64,000 bases of DNA from an uncultured Pseudodesulfovibrio sp. (GTDB lineage: Bacteria > Desulfobacterota > Desulfovibrionia > Desulfovibrionales > Desulfovibrionaceae), in NCBI RefSeq assembly GCF_963675635.1, contig NZ_OY776488.1, positions 2,562,001 to 2,626,000 of the forward strand, given 5' to 3'. A model generated the notes under the pieces. The model had not been told where the DNA came from and ran no database searches. It saw only the letters and a list, made by a program, of their open reading frames with translations. The translations under genes and the position numbers were made by a program. Below are positions 9,028 through 17,690 of this stretch, piece after piece; positions within the stretch are counted from its first letter, which is position 1, and every line of letters begins with the position of its first letter.

Positions 9028-10311
9028 CTATACAATCTTTTTGCCCTGAATGAAATGGGTTTTTACCCGCCCTTTCAGGGTGGTGCCGAGCAATGGTGTG
9101 TTCTTGCCCTTGGAGTGAAGCGTCTGACTGGAGACCGTCCACTCTTCATCTTCGTCAAACAGGAAAAAGTCCGCAGGATCGCCGGGTTGGAACGTATTTA
9201 CCGGCAGATTAAAGATAGAGCACGGGGCCGTGGTCCAGGCGCGGATAAAGGTCTCTCTGGAAAGCTTGCCGTCCCTGACCAACTGCCATGTCGTGCTCAG
9301 AGCCGTATCCAGCCCGGTAATGCCGCACGGGGCCACGTCGAACTCGGTTTCCTTCTCGTGGGAAGCATGTGGGGCATGATCCGTTGCAAGACAGTCGATA
9401 GTACCGTCATTGAGGGCCTCGAACATGGCGTCCTGATCATCCTGCGTCCGAAGCGGTGGGTTGACCTTGGCATTGGTGTCGTATTCGGTCGCCTCGTTCT
9501 CCAGATAATTCTCTGTGAAAAGAAGATAATGCGGCGCGGTTTCAGCCGTGATTTTGACCCCGCGCTGCTTGGCAAACCGGATGAGGTCCACGGATTTGCG
9601 GCAGGAAATGTGCGCCAGGTGAATGGGCAGGTCCAGATACTCGGCCATGAGAATGTCCCGCGCCACCTGCAACGCCTCGGCAACGTCAGGCTGGGCAGGC
9701 AGCCCCAGACGGCTGGACACTTCACCTTCATTCACGCCCGCAGCCACGCCCATGTACGGGTCTTCGCAATGGTCGATGACCACGCGGTCCCAATCGGACG
9801 CATATTCCACTGCCAGACGAAAAATCTTGGTGGACTTGATCGGCACACCGTCATTGGAAAAAGCAGCGCAACCGGCCTTGGCAAGCTCTGCCATGGGTGC
9901 CAGTTCCTTGCCGGACAACCCCTTGGTCAATGCGCCGATGGGGAACAGACGCGGCCCCTTGGGCCAGAACTTTCGCGCCTTGTCGAGCATCATCTCGGTC
10001 ACGGATTCATTATCGTTCACAGGCTTGGTGTTAGCCATGCACATAATATTGGAAAATCCACCCCAGGCCGCTGCCCGAAGTCCGGATTCAACATCTTCCT
10101 TATACTCGTAGCCAGGCTCGCGCAGATGCACATGCACATCCGTCATGGATGGCATCAATGTCAGGCCATGGGCCTCTTCAACTGCCGCAGCACCAACATC
10201 AAGATTTTCGACGGAGTTTCTGATCTCGACGATCTTGCCATCGGCAACAAAAATATCCACTTCCATGCCGTCAAGCGTGGCCCTGTGGAGTATAAAATCT
10301 ATTTTAGGCAT
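9028..10311 (-). CDS. pyrC: Dihydroorotase
   Basis: PyrC interconverts N-carbamoyl-aspartate and dihydroorotate, the third step of pyrimidine synthesis. The 427-residue protein is of the type I (longer) class, with the zinc-binding DVHVHLREPG motif near residue 60, NEGEVSSRLGLPAQP and LATDHAPH near residue 310. GGAG precedes the ATG. It follows pyrB by 15 bases on the same strand, so the two form a pyrBC operon. Complete and intact. Confidence 0.95.
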   Translation of the reverse strand: MPKIDFILHRATLDGMEVDIFVADGKIVEIRNSVENLDVGAAAVEEAHGLTLMPSMTDVHVHLREPGYEYKEDVESGLRAAAWGGFSNIMCMANTKPVNDNESVTEMMLDKARKFWPKGPRLFPIGALTKGLSGKELAPMAELAKAGCAAFSNDGVPIKSTKIFRLAVEYASDWDRVVIDHCEDPYMGVAAGVNEGEVSSRLGLPAQPDVAEALQVARDILMAEYLDLPIHLAHISCRKSVDLIRFAKQRGVKITAETAPHYLLFTENYLENEATEYDTNAKVNPPLRTQDDQDAMFEALNDGTIDCLATDHAPHASHEKETEFDVAPCGITGLDTALSTTWQLVRDGKLSRETFIRAWTTAPCSIFNLPVNTFQPGDPADFFLFDEDEEWTVSSQTLHSKGKNTPLLGTTLKGRVKTHFIQGKKIV

Positions 10312-10326
10312 CGTTATTTCTCCGAC

Positions 10327-11256
10327 TTATTCTTCGCCCTTGCGGGTCATGTAGAGGAAGAGCAGGGCCATACGTGTGACCACACCGCTCGACACCTGAT
10401 CAAGCACCAACGAATCGGCGCAATCAGCCAGGTCCGAACTGATCTCGACCCCTCTGTTCATGGGACCGGGGTGCATGATGCGCACATCCTGATTGGCCAG
10501 GTCGATATGCTTCTGGTTCAATCCATAGGTCCGGGCGTATTCCCGCAGATCCGGCAGCAGGCCGTCTTTCTGACGCTCAAGCTGCAAGCGCAGACACATG
10601 ACCGCGTCCACGTTTTTGACCGCTTCATTCAAATCGGAATAGGCCTCCACCGGCCAGGATGTAACTTTCGGAGGCATCAGCGTGCGCGGTGCGCACAGTC
10701 GAACTTTCGCACCCAGCTTATTGAGCAGAAGGACATTGGATCGAGCCACGCGGCTATGGGCTATATCACCCAGAATGAGAATGGTTTTACCCGCGACGTC
10801 GCCCCATTCCTGATGGAGAGTGAAGCTGTCCAGAAGAGCCTGAGTAGGATGGGCATGGCGTCCGTCACCCGCGTTGATGACCGCGCAGTCGAGTCGATCA
10901 GCCAAAAACCGGGCCGCCCCCGAGCACCAGTGCCGGATGACGATGGCGTCCGGGGCCATGGCCTGCAATGTCAGGGCCGTGTCCTTGAGCGACTCGCCCT
11001 TGGTCAGGCTGGATGAACTTTTTGCCAGGGAAAACGTGTCCGCAGACAACCGCTTCCCTGCCACATCAAAACTCGTCTTGGTGCGTGTGCTCGGTTCGGC
11101 AAAGAACAGGATAACAGACCGTCCTTTCAGGGTCGGAACCTTCTTCACTGGTCGTTCCTGCAATTCCTGGAACCGCCCGGCCGTCTCGAAGATCGTCATG
11201 ACCTCCGATTTCGACAACTGAGATACGTCCAACAGATCCTTGTGTAACCATTTCAT
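10327..11256 (-). CDS. pyrB: Aspartate carbamoyltransferase catalytic subunit
   Basis: PyrB joins carbamoyl phosphate to aspartate. The 309-residue protein carries the carbamoyl-phosphate loop [19 protein letters not shown] (the HxxxGA region) and [10 protein letters not shown] near the C-terminus. An upstream in-frame ATG at 11349 exists, but [14 protein letters not shown] at 11256 is the better start: it has GGAGG at proper distance and the typical opening of the family, and the 31 extra residues lie in repeat-like filler. No pyrI-type regulatory subunit is next to it. First gene of a pyrBC operon. Confidence 0.95.
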   Translation of the reverse strand: MKWLHKDLLDVSQLSKSEVMTIFETAGRFQELQERPVKKVPTLKGRSVILFFAEPSTRTKTSFDVAGKRLSADTFSLAKSSSSLTKGESLKDTALTLQAMAPDAIVIRHWCSGAARFLADRLDCAVINAGDGRHAHPTQALLDSFTLHQEWGDVAGKTILILGDIAHSRVARSNVLLLNKLGAKVRLCAPRTLMPPKVTSWPVEAYSDLNEAVKNVDAVMCLRLQLERQKDGLLPDLREYARTYGLNQKHIDLANQDVRIMHPGPMNRGVEISSDLADCADSLVLDQVSSGVVTRMALLFLYMTRKGEE

Positions 11257-11261
11257 ATCGT

Positions 11262-11522
11262 GTGTGCCTCCAATATGCCTCCGGCAGCCTCTCGGGGAGC
11301 CCTCCGGGGGCCCAAGAACCTTACGTAAACAGTCCTTGGGAATCTCCAAAACTTATTATGGCAAGCCACGTTCATGGCTTGAGGTCATCATATTTTCACA
11401 GCGTTTCAAGACGCCGTTTTGCAATCCTTTTCAACCACTTCGCGAAGCGACAATGGGGAGACCCTGTCCGCCGGAGACGAAGTCGTCCGACATCGCCACC
11501 GCAGACGGTTTCCATCCGGTCG
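11262..11522. repeat. Intergenic filler with degenerate Desulfovibrio-type repeats
   Basis: There is no gene between the amidohydrolase stop (11523) and the pyrB start (11256). The segment opens with GCCTCCGGCAGCCTC, continues with GGGGGCCC and CCTTGGGAATCTCCAAAAC, and later has CTTCGCGAAGCG. In Desulfovibrio genomes a GCCTCCGGCGGCC-led hairpin repeat ending in ...CCAAAACTTTTT is common, and this looks like a decayed copy. The resemblance is from general knowledge. Any pyrBC promoter should be near 11260-11330; I could not pick one with confidence. Confidence 0.45.
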
Positions 11523-12653
11523 CTAAAACAACTCCGTGACCTTCTCCGGCACCTTGGCGAACGCGGCGATCTTGCCGGGCTCCAATGTGCCGAGGATATG
11601 TCCTGCCCCCATGATTCGGGCCGGGTTGCGGGTCATCATGGCGAGCACATCATCCAGTGACAACTCACCATCAAAATTCTGTTGAAGATACACTGCCTCG
11701 TTCCACAGGTCGAGGTCATGATTGGACGCGAGTGAATCCGTACCGAGACAGAGCGGCGTGCCGGATGCGAACCACTTTTCCCAAGGCGCACGACCCACAC
11801 CGATAAACTCGTTGGAGCGCGGACAAAGACAGACCGTGGCACCTGACTGGCGCACGGTTTCAATGTCCTCGTCTGTAACCTTGACGCAATGGACGGCAAG
11901 CGTTGTTTCGTCGAGCAGGCCAAGTGCAGCAGCCTGCTGCACAGGACGTTTCTGTGGCGGCTCAAAATCCAGCAGCCTTCCCCGCGCCTGAAGTATTTCG
12001 AGGAAGACGCTCCCGTCACCCGCCATGATGGCGACCTCTTCATCGTGCTCGGCCAGATGCAGGGAAAAGGGCAGGCCCTTTTCAAGCGTCTCTGCTTTGG
12101 CAGCCCGAAGTACATCAATGTGAGTGGTATAGAGAGAGTGTCCCGCCACGGAGATCTTCCCGGCTTCAAAGTCGCCGGACGGAATAAATGTCTTCCGGGG
12201 TACCGTTTCGCCGATGGCCTCACAAAAGACCACAAAAAAAAGACCGGATGCCTCAAGCATTCCGGCCATCTCCCTGGCGAATCGGGTAGCGATGTCACCA
12301 ACCAGGATAGTGCCGGATCGTTTAAGTTCCTGCCCGGCTGATTCAAGCGCTGCGGGGTCGAGATCAAAAATGGGCTGCTTCATCAGGTTCTCCACCCAGG
12401 TCACGAAACCCTGACCGGACGGACATGTGCCCCGCAGGTGTGCCAGTTCGAGATGGGAATGGGCATTGATCAGGCCCGGAACGAGAAAAGCGTCGCCAAG
12501 GTCCATAACTGGACCGGAATGAGATATGGACAGGTCTTTGTATCTGCCCACTTCCTTGATGATACCCTGGTCCACGAGAATGCCCACATCGTCTATGGGC
12601 TCGGAACCGGGAATCATAGTCGCGGCTTTGGCCGCACGAACGAGTTCAACCAT
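11523..12653 (-). CDS. Amidohydrolase-family deaminase, probably aminodeoxyfutalosine deaminase
   Basis: 376 residues, a metal-dependent TIM-barrel amidohydrolase of the chlorohydrolase/adenosine-deaminase-like branch. Metal ligands are visible: NAHSHLELA (HxH) near residue 65, HLAEHDEE, AVHCVKV and GTDSLASN. The HSHLELAHLRG wording resembles MqnX, which deaminates 6-amino-6-deoxyfutalosine in the futalosine route to menaquinone, a route used by Desulfovibrio relatives. S-adenosylhomocysteine/5'-methylthioadenosine deaminase is the main alternative. It lies upstream of pyrBC on the same strand but is separated by about 270 bases of repeat-like DNA. Confidence 0.65.
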   Translation of the reverse strand: MVELVRAAKAATMIPGSEPIDDVGILVDQGIIKEVGRYKDLSISHSGPVMDLGDAFLVPGLINAHSHLELAHLRGTCPSGQGFVTWVENLMKQPIFDLDPAALESAGQELKRSGTILVGDIATRFAREMAGMLEASGLFFVVFCEAIGETVPRKTFIPSGDFEAGKISVAGHSLYTTHIDVLRAAKAETLEKGLPFSLHLAEHDEEVAIMAGDGSVFLEILQARGRLLDFEPPQKRPVQQAAALGLLDETTLAVHCVKVTDEDIETVRQSGATVCLCPRSNEFIGVGRAPWEKWFASGTPLCLGTDSLASNHDLDLWNEAVYLQQNFDGELSLDDVLAMMTRNPARIMGAGHILGTLEPGKIAAFAKVPEKVTELF

Positions 12654-12959
12654 TCGGTATCACCTACTCCCCTGCATGAGGTCTATGGTTCGGTAAAGTG
12701 TCCGCGCACGGACTGAAAAAATCAAGTACGTGTTTTTACCGTAAAGGTCCACTCCGATTCATGGGAAAGAGGCGATGAGGGAAAAAGGACCATTTTTTGC
12801 AAAAGCACTCTCAGCCGGTGACACGTTCAAAGAATCGGCAATTTTTTCTCAACAGGAGTCAAGGCCTTAAGTTTTTTTGGAAAAAACCGATTGTTCATAC
12901 GGTTAATAAATAGTTATACAAAAAAAAGCACACAATCGCTTTGGCATCTGGAGGGTCAA
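12654..12959. other. AT-rich gene-free leader before the glycan locus
   Basis: No gene is visible. The stretch turns markedly AT-rich towards the right, with a small GTTTTTT/AAAAAAC hairpin at 12871-12887. It divides the minus-strand amidohydrolase from the long plus-strand glycan run and should hold the promoter of that run. No ops/JUMPstart element (GGCGGTAG) was found. Confidence 0.5.
12891..12920 (+). promoter_or_regulatory. Candidate sigma-70-type promoter for the glycan operon
   Basis: TTGTTC (12891-12896) and TATACA (12915-12920) are 18 bases apart, about 40 bases before the first glycosyltransferase start. The matches to TTGACA and TATAAT are partial, and the region is AT-rich, so a chance match is possible. 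Confidence 0.35.
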
Positions 12960-13754
12960 TTGGAAAAAATATCTATAGTCGTTCCTAGCTATAACCATTC
13001 AAAATATTTGGCATCTTGTCTTGACTCTCTTATGTTTCAGGATCACGACAATATGGAAATCATTATTGTCGACGATTGCTCGACTGACGACTCCCGTGAA
13101 CTTATTGAACGATATATGAACGATATTGCAGCAGACACACGGAATTACGCTAGCTATTATAACGAACAGACAGACACCATTGAACGAATCATCCACACTC
13201 GATATCCACAGCAGGGGCGTGAAATAAAAGTATTGTTCAATGAAAAAAATCTCGGTTCAACAGCAACATACAACAGAGGATTCCGCGCAACAACTGGCAA
13301 ATATTGCTCTTTTGTCTCATCTGACGACATGTGTCATCCACAAATGTATTCGACACTTGTACGGCCTCTGGAAGAGGATGAAGCGGATTTCGTATATGCA
13401 GACATGTTCGTTGTTGATGATACCCACCAAATATTACGCGAATTCAAACTCCCTGATTACAGCTTTAAAAAATGTTTTTGTGACTGGTATTTATGCGGAG
13501 TTGCCACGCTGTACCGCCGAGACCTGCACGAGCGTTTCGGCTTCTATGACGAGAGTTCGGATGCTGACGACCACGAATGTTACCTCCGCTTCGCCATGAA
13601 CGGTGCACGCTTTGTCCACATTCCCAAAACTCTCTATGACCATAGAAGTCACGATGACCGACAGGTCGGCCTCCATGCGCCAGAACAGTTCGACAAGCTT
13701 CTCGACGCCTCTAAGGAACTTGTGCTGAAAGCTCGTAAGCACTTGTTAAAATAA
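12960..13754 (+). CDS. Family 2 glycosyltransferase
   Basis: 264 residues starting at TTG (12960) after GGAGGG; an in-frame ATG at 12891 would add unrelated residues and place the ribosome site badly. GT-A fold features: KISIVVPSYNHSKYL at the N-terminus, IIIVDDCSTDDS (nucleotide binding) and SSDDMCHP (DxD-like metal site, about residue 125). It transfers a sugar from a nucleotide sugar in the cytoplasm; donor and acceptor unknown. It is the first gene of the plus-strand glycan run and is more AT-rich than the genes to its left, hinting at acquired DNA. Confidence 0.88.
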   Translation: MEKISIVVPSYNHSKYLASCLDSLMFQDHDNMEIIIVDDCSTDDSRELIERYMNDIAADTRNYASYYNEQTDTIERIIHTRYPQQGREIKVLFNEKNLGSTATYNRGFRATTGKYCSFVSSDDMCHPQMYSTLVRPLEEDEADFVYADMFVVDDTHQILREFKLPDYSFKKCFCDWYLCGVATLYRRDLHERFGFYDESSDADDHECYLRFAMNGARFVHIPKTLYDHRSHDDRQVGLHAPEQFDKLLDASKELVLKARKHLLK

Positions 13755-13794
13755 GCAGTTGTCATTCAACACGTTAAAAGCAGTGAGAAATCGT

Positions 13795-14889
13795 ATGCCG
13801 AAAATACATCTCATCATCGCAGCAAGACCAAATCTCATCAAGATGGCCCCCGTGTATCATGCACTGGTTCGGGACGGTCATTTCGATGTTCGTATCATCC
13901 ACACTGGTCAACATTATGACACACCGCTTTCCACTCAGATCATTCAGGAATTGAATCTTCCACAGCCTGACCAAAATTTTGCCATCGGCTCGGGGAGTCA
14001 TGCGGAGCAGACTGCCAAAGTCATGGTTGCCTATGAAAAATGCCTTCTGGAAGAACGACCTGATCTTTGCGTTGTTCCAGGCGACGTGAATTCCACTCTT
14101 GCCTGTGCACTGGCAGCCGCCAAACTGCATGTGCCAGTAGCCCACCTGGAAGCAGGCCTGAGAAGCTTTGACATGACCATGCCGGAAGAAATCAACCGGA
14201 TTCTCACAGACCGAATCTCTTCAATTTTGTGGACTCCATCCGAAGATGCTGATGCCAACCTGCTCAAGGAAGGAACCACACCTGAAAAAATCAGCAGGGT
14301 GGGCAACTGCATGATCGATTCCCTTGTCACCATGCTGCCCGCTATCCGAAAGCAGGAAGCGTGGAAAGGATTTAGCCTTGAGCACGGGGAGTATACGGTC
14401 GTCACCCTGCACCGCCCAAGCAATGTGGACACTCCGGACCGCCTCGCTGCCATCGTCCAGACGCTGACAGTCATTGCCAAACGCACTCCCTTAATACTGC
14501 CACTACACCCGAGGACACGGTCAAAGCTTGAAGCCTGCAAACTCATGAAGACTTTGCAGACAACCCCTACAATCAAGACTGCCGAACCTCTCGGGTATAT
14601 CCAGTTCATTTCTTTAGTCGAAGGGGCTAAGGCAATCATTACTGATTCCGGTGGAATACAAGAAGAGACCACATACCTGAATGTCCCCTGTTTGACGCTT
14701 CGTCCCAATACAGAGCGCCCTGTCACCTGCACTCACGGTACCAATAAGTTGGTGGACCTGAACACCCTTGCGGCGGATTACACGCAGGCCATTGAGACCA
14801 GATCCGCACATCGAGATCAAATCCCACTCTGGGACGGCAAGGCTGGAATAAGAATTGCAAATGACCTGAAAGACAGACTGTTACGGTAA
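13795..14889 (+). CDS. wecB: UDP-N-acetylglucosamine 2-epimerase, non-hydrolysing type
   Basis: 364 residues. The WecB/MnaA signatures are present: RPNLIKMAPV, HTGQHYD, VPGDVNSTLACALAA, HLEAGLRSFD, PEEINR, TLHRPSNVD and TDSGGIQEE. HTGQHYD and overall form favour the non-hydrolysing enzyme (UDP-GlcNAc to UDP-ManNAc) over the hydrolysing NeuC/LegG type. It may feed a ManNAc-derived sugar or act like WbpI on a 2,3-diacetamido uronic acid made by the WbpB/D/E-like genes at 45360-48165. The start at 13795 gives the usual family N-terminus; TTG at 13759 would add 12 residues. Confidence 0.88.
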   Translation: MPKIHLIIAARPNLIKMAPVYHALVRDGHFDVRIIHTGQHYDTPLSTQIIQELNLPQPDQNFAIGSGSHAEQTAKVMVAYEKCLLEERPDLCVVPGDVNSTLACALAAAKLHVPVAHLEAGLRSFDMTMPEEINRILTDRISSILWTPSEDADANLLKEGTTPEKISRVGNCMIDSLVTMLPAIRKQEAWKGFSLEHGEYTVVTLHRPSNVDTPDRLAAIVQTLTVIAKRTPLILPLHPRTRSKLEACKLMKTLQTTPTIKTAEPLGYIQFISLVEGAKAIITDSGGIQEETTYLNVPCLTLRPNTERPVTCTHGTNKLVDLNTLAADYTQAIETRSAHRDQIPLWDGKAGIRIANDLKDRLLR

Positions 14890-14910
14890 TAGCCAACGGA
14901 AGTACTCATA

Positions 14911-15984
14911 ATGAAAGAAAAACTCCGCATACTTTTCATTCACAAGGATCCCTGTTCTCGGGCTTACAAAGAGGCCGTGTCTCTCAACAGGATGGGCCAC
15001 ACTATCGACTTGGCCTGCGAAGCCCTTGACGACCACCCCAACATCTCGGAATATATCGATAAGATATACACATACAAGGATTTGGAAGAACTGGCCGATA
15101 TAATCCGCAAAGGACATTGGGACATCATCCATGGGCACAATGAACCAAACGAACCCACGGAAGTCGCTATCAGGAATGCCAACGGATGCCCGGTGGTTTT
15201 CGATTGCCATGACTTCAGGGGCCTTCGCCAAAAGCTTGACGACCGCGAAAAGGTTACCGAGAAGTGCTGCTTCGAAGAAAGTGATGGCGTTATTGTGGTC
15301 AGTGAACGGATGACTCAGGTTGTAGCCCAGTATTACGACACAAAAAGGACCATTTCACTGCCGTGTTTCTGTCTGACCAGCGAAATGCAACGGGTATTCA
15401 AGGACAAACTCGACGGCAACCACATGGTTTATCAGGGCATGTTGCTGGATGCCGGAATCTACCCTTTGGAATATCGAAACTACCACCCGTTCTTCAAGGA
15501 TTTCACTGACAATGGTGTCAACGTCCACGTCTATTGTTCTCACTTCAATCCCCGGGTGCAGGGAACGTACATTGAGCTACAGAACTCAACGGAGTTGTTC
15601 CACTTTCATCAGTACATGCCGTATGCCGATCTGCTCGAAGACATGAGCCAGTACCAATGGGGTTTGACTGCATTTAATGTCTCGGAAATTACCGAAGAGA
15701 AACGGCTGACTTTTCTCAATTCCATTCTGCCAAACAAGCTCTTCGACTACCTTTTCTCAGGAATCACTCCCATCGTGTGCAACAATGAAACCGCTGGAGA
15801 ATGGGCTGAAAAACATGATCTCGGTTACTACGCCCGCACAGAAGCTGAGATGCTGGACATCATGCTCAATGAAAAACCCAAACCCTTGATGGAAGACGTG
15901 AGCCTCATCAGCATGGAACAGCATACGGTGGCCATCCAGAACCTGTACTACGAAGTCCTCGCCAACCGGCGTGGTGAAGCATAG
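14911..15984 (+). CDS. Family 4-like glycosyltransferase
   Basis: 357 residues. The N-terminus LRILFIHKDPCSRAYKEAVS and the C-terminal LPNKLFDYLFSGITPIVCNN resemble GT-B glycosyltransferases; the latter matches the donor-binding region where family 4 enzymes usually carry ExxxxxE-like acidic residues, here weakly conserved. DIIHGHNEPN and VVFDCHDFRG match the acceptor-side part of GT4 proteins. Cytoplasmic sugar transfer is inferred; specificity unknown. It lies 21 bases after the epimerase. Confidence 0.75.
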   Translation: MKEKLRILFIHKDPCSRAYKEAVSLNRMGHTIDLACEALDDHPNISEYIDKIYTYKDLEELADIIRKGHWDIIHGHNEPNEPTEVAIRNANGCPVVFDCHDFRGLRQKLDDREKVTEKCCFEESDGVIVVSERMTQVVAQYYDTKRTISLPCFCLTSEMQRVFKDKLDGNHMVYQGMLLDAGIYPLEYRNYHPFFKDFTDNGVNVHVYCSHFNPRVQGTYIELQNSTELFHFHQYMPYADLLEDMSQYQWGLTAFNVSEITEEKRLTFLNSILPNKLFDYLFSGITPIVCNNETAGEWAEKHDLGYYARTEAEMLDIMLNEKPKPLMEDVSLISMEQHTVAIQNLYYEVLANRRGEA

Positions 15985-15993
15985 AGGTTCGCC

Positions 15994-16860
15994 ATGTCTT
16001 TAGCCCGCTGTTACACTCTTAAGGAAACACCTCGACACGCTCGGCCATTAAAGGCACTACGCAAGCATGTTGAAGGTAAACACCCTACATTTCCTAACAA
16101 TATTGAACGCATGAAGCATGAAATACTACACACGTATTTCACGTATCACGAGACAGATCTGGAAAAATGGGCCAAGAATTTCACAGGCGACAGAAACAAA
16201 ACCGTGGTCCACATAGCTGCCCGGGCAGGGTCCACCAGACTACCCCGTAAAAACATTGAACCGATCAACGGCAAACCCCTGATCGCATATACCATCGAAG
16301 TTGCCAAAGCTCTGAAGATCGACCGCATTATAGTCAACACCGACGATGAGGAGTTTGCCGAGATTGCTCGTCATTATGGAGCAGAGACTCCCTTCATTAG
16401 ACCTGCGGAACTCAGCACAAACGACTGCCCCCCGGGACTGGCCTCCTTTTATGCACTCCGACACATGCTGGAAGAGGGATATGGCGTCAAATCAATTATC
16501 GAACTCTATCCCACAACGCCCCTGCGAAACGTAGATAAGCTCAATGAATACATCGCTGCCATGAATAAATACGGCATTGCCAACACCTGTGTTTTCCCGG
16601 AAGCACATTGCGGCAACATCTTTTCGGAAGGCAAACACGTACCAATGGCTGTCGATCGGATACAAGAAGAGGCCAAGATCTATTACAGCCCCATTTCCAC
16701 ATTCATGGGCCACAATATTCTTGCCAGCGAAAGACCTGGCTACGCCACATTCCCCATACTGAATCCGTTGGAACTCATCGACATCGACTCCCGACGGGAC
16801 ATGGAGTTATTGAAGTACGTACTGATAAACAATCTTTATGATTTTGGCAGGGGCCTATGA
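15994..16860 (+). CDS. CMP-nonulosonate cytidylyltransferase with N-terminal extension
   Basis: 288 residues. From residue 69 it is an acylneuraminate cytidylyltransferase: VVHIAARAGSTRLPRKNI (CTP-binding P-loop), GKPLIAYTIEVA, IIVNTDDEE, FIRPAEL, ELYPTTPLR and DIDSRRDMEL. Such enzymes (NeuA, LegF, PseF) activate a nonulosonic acid as its CMP derivative. The first 68 residues are extra compared with typical NeuA and of unknown role. AGAGG six bases upstream supports the ATG. It overlaps the next gene by ATGA. It is one of two CMP-sugar synthetases in the locus (the other is SpsF-like, 36377). Confidence 0.85.
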   Translation: MSLARCYTLKETPRHARPLKALRKHVEGKHPTFPNNIERMKHEILHTYFTYHETDLEKWAKNFTGDRNKTVVHIAARAGSTRLPRKNIEPINGKPLIAYTIEVAKALKIDRIIVNTDDEEFAEIARHYGAETPFIRPAELSTNDCPPGLASFYALRHMLEEGYGVKSIIELYPTTPLRNVDKLNEYIAAMNKYGIANTCVFPEAHCGNIFSEGKHVPMAVDRIQEEAKIYYSPISTFMGHNILASERPGYATFPILNPLELIDIDSRRDMELLKYVLINNLYDFGRGL

Positions 16861-17690
16861 AAACATTCATCTCCATAGGGCGACATACCTTCCGGGAACA
16901 GGAAATGGTTCTGGATACACCGCTGGCCGAACTCATCATGAAGACCTGTCTGCATGAACTTCAAACAGCAGGTTTGAAGCCTGCATGCATACTCTATCTC
17001 CGGTCGACCAATGTGGAGGCACACAAGCAGTTCAACCTGCCCATGCACCCCTTTGAACACGAACAACGCTTGGACAGTGAAGTGGCAACAATTAAACACC
17101 TGTTTAAAGACGATGCCAATGAAACCAACCAGGAGGCAGTCATGATAGTCCGTCCCTTCATGGGTTGGACACCTGCACCCCGACTCCGGCAGTTGGCCGA
17201 AACCGCACAGACCTACGAGACACCCTGTATTTCTCTACTCAAACAGAATGCCCAGCAGCACGTTGGATGGAACATGCAGGTTCAAGACCGTTCCCGCTTG
17301 GTGAATGGGGCTTTGATATGGCCACAATCCATGATGTTTTGCCAGCGCCCTTTCAAACAGGAACACCCGGGATTTCAAAAAAAGCTCAACTGGCCAAAAA
17401 CATTCAGCGGCAGTCAGCACTTGCCGGATCTGCAATACTTTGATGAAACCATGCTGACCGTAACTCCTGCCGATTATCCCGCAGAAGGAATAGCCGACAC
17501 ACTGCTGCAAACAGCACGCACAGTGATCTATGATGAGGATTCCCATAGCCACAGGCCCATGCATGAGCTCTTGGATATTTTTCGACTCAGCCACTCCATT
17601 CCATGTGATTTGACAGCCATGAAAAAATTTTTGCAACTCTATGTAAACGCCCAAATGGGAACCGATCTAACAGAAGGAATTCACGCATGA
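16857..17690 (+). CDS. Unknown protein, possibly a degenerate nucleotidyltransferase relative
   Basis: 277 residues with ATGA overlaps at both ends (16857-16860 and 17687-17690), so it is translated together with the CMP-sugar synthetase and the aminotransferase. I do not recognise the family. The stretch VMIVRPFMGWTPAPRLRQL followed by TYETPCISLLKQ recalls the layout of the ELYPTTPLR region of the preceding cytidylyltransferase, but the CTP-binding P-loop is missing. No signal peptide or membrane helix. A partner or accessory subunit of the CMP-sugar synthetase is a guess from context. Confidence 0.6.
   Translation: MKTFISIGRHTFREQEMVLDTPLAELIMKTCLHELQTAGLKPACILYLRSTNVEAHKQFNLPMHPFEHEQRLDSEVATIKHLFKDDANETNQEAVMIVRPFMGWTPAPRLRQLAETAQTYETPCISLLKQNAQQHVGWNMQVQDRSRLVNGALIWPQSMMFCQRPFKQEHPGFQKKLNWPKTFSGSQHLPDLQYFDETMLTVTPADYPAEGIADTLLQTARTVIYDEDSHSHRPMHELLDIFRLSHSIPCDLTAMKKFLQLYVNAQMGTDLTEGIHA

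Noticed and set aside
9025..11016. A long plus-strand open frame (over 600 codons) across pyrC and pyrB
   Set aside because: It is antisense to two complete, well-recognised enzymes; its translation has no recognisable domain and no ribosome site. Long antisense frames are expected in GC-rich coding DNA.
12891..12959. ATG 12891 as start of the first glycosyltransferase
   Set aside because: It adds 23 residues that do not fit GT2; TTG 12960 has GGAGGG at five bases, and the ATG region coincides with the promoter candidate.
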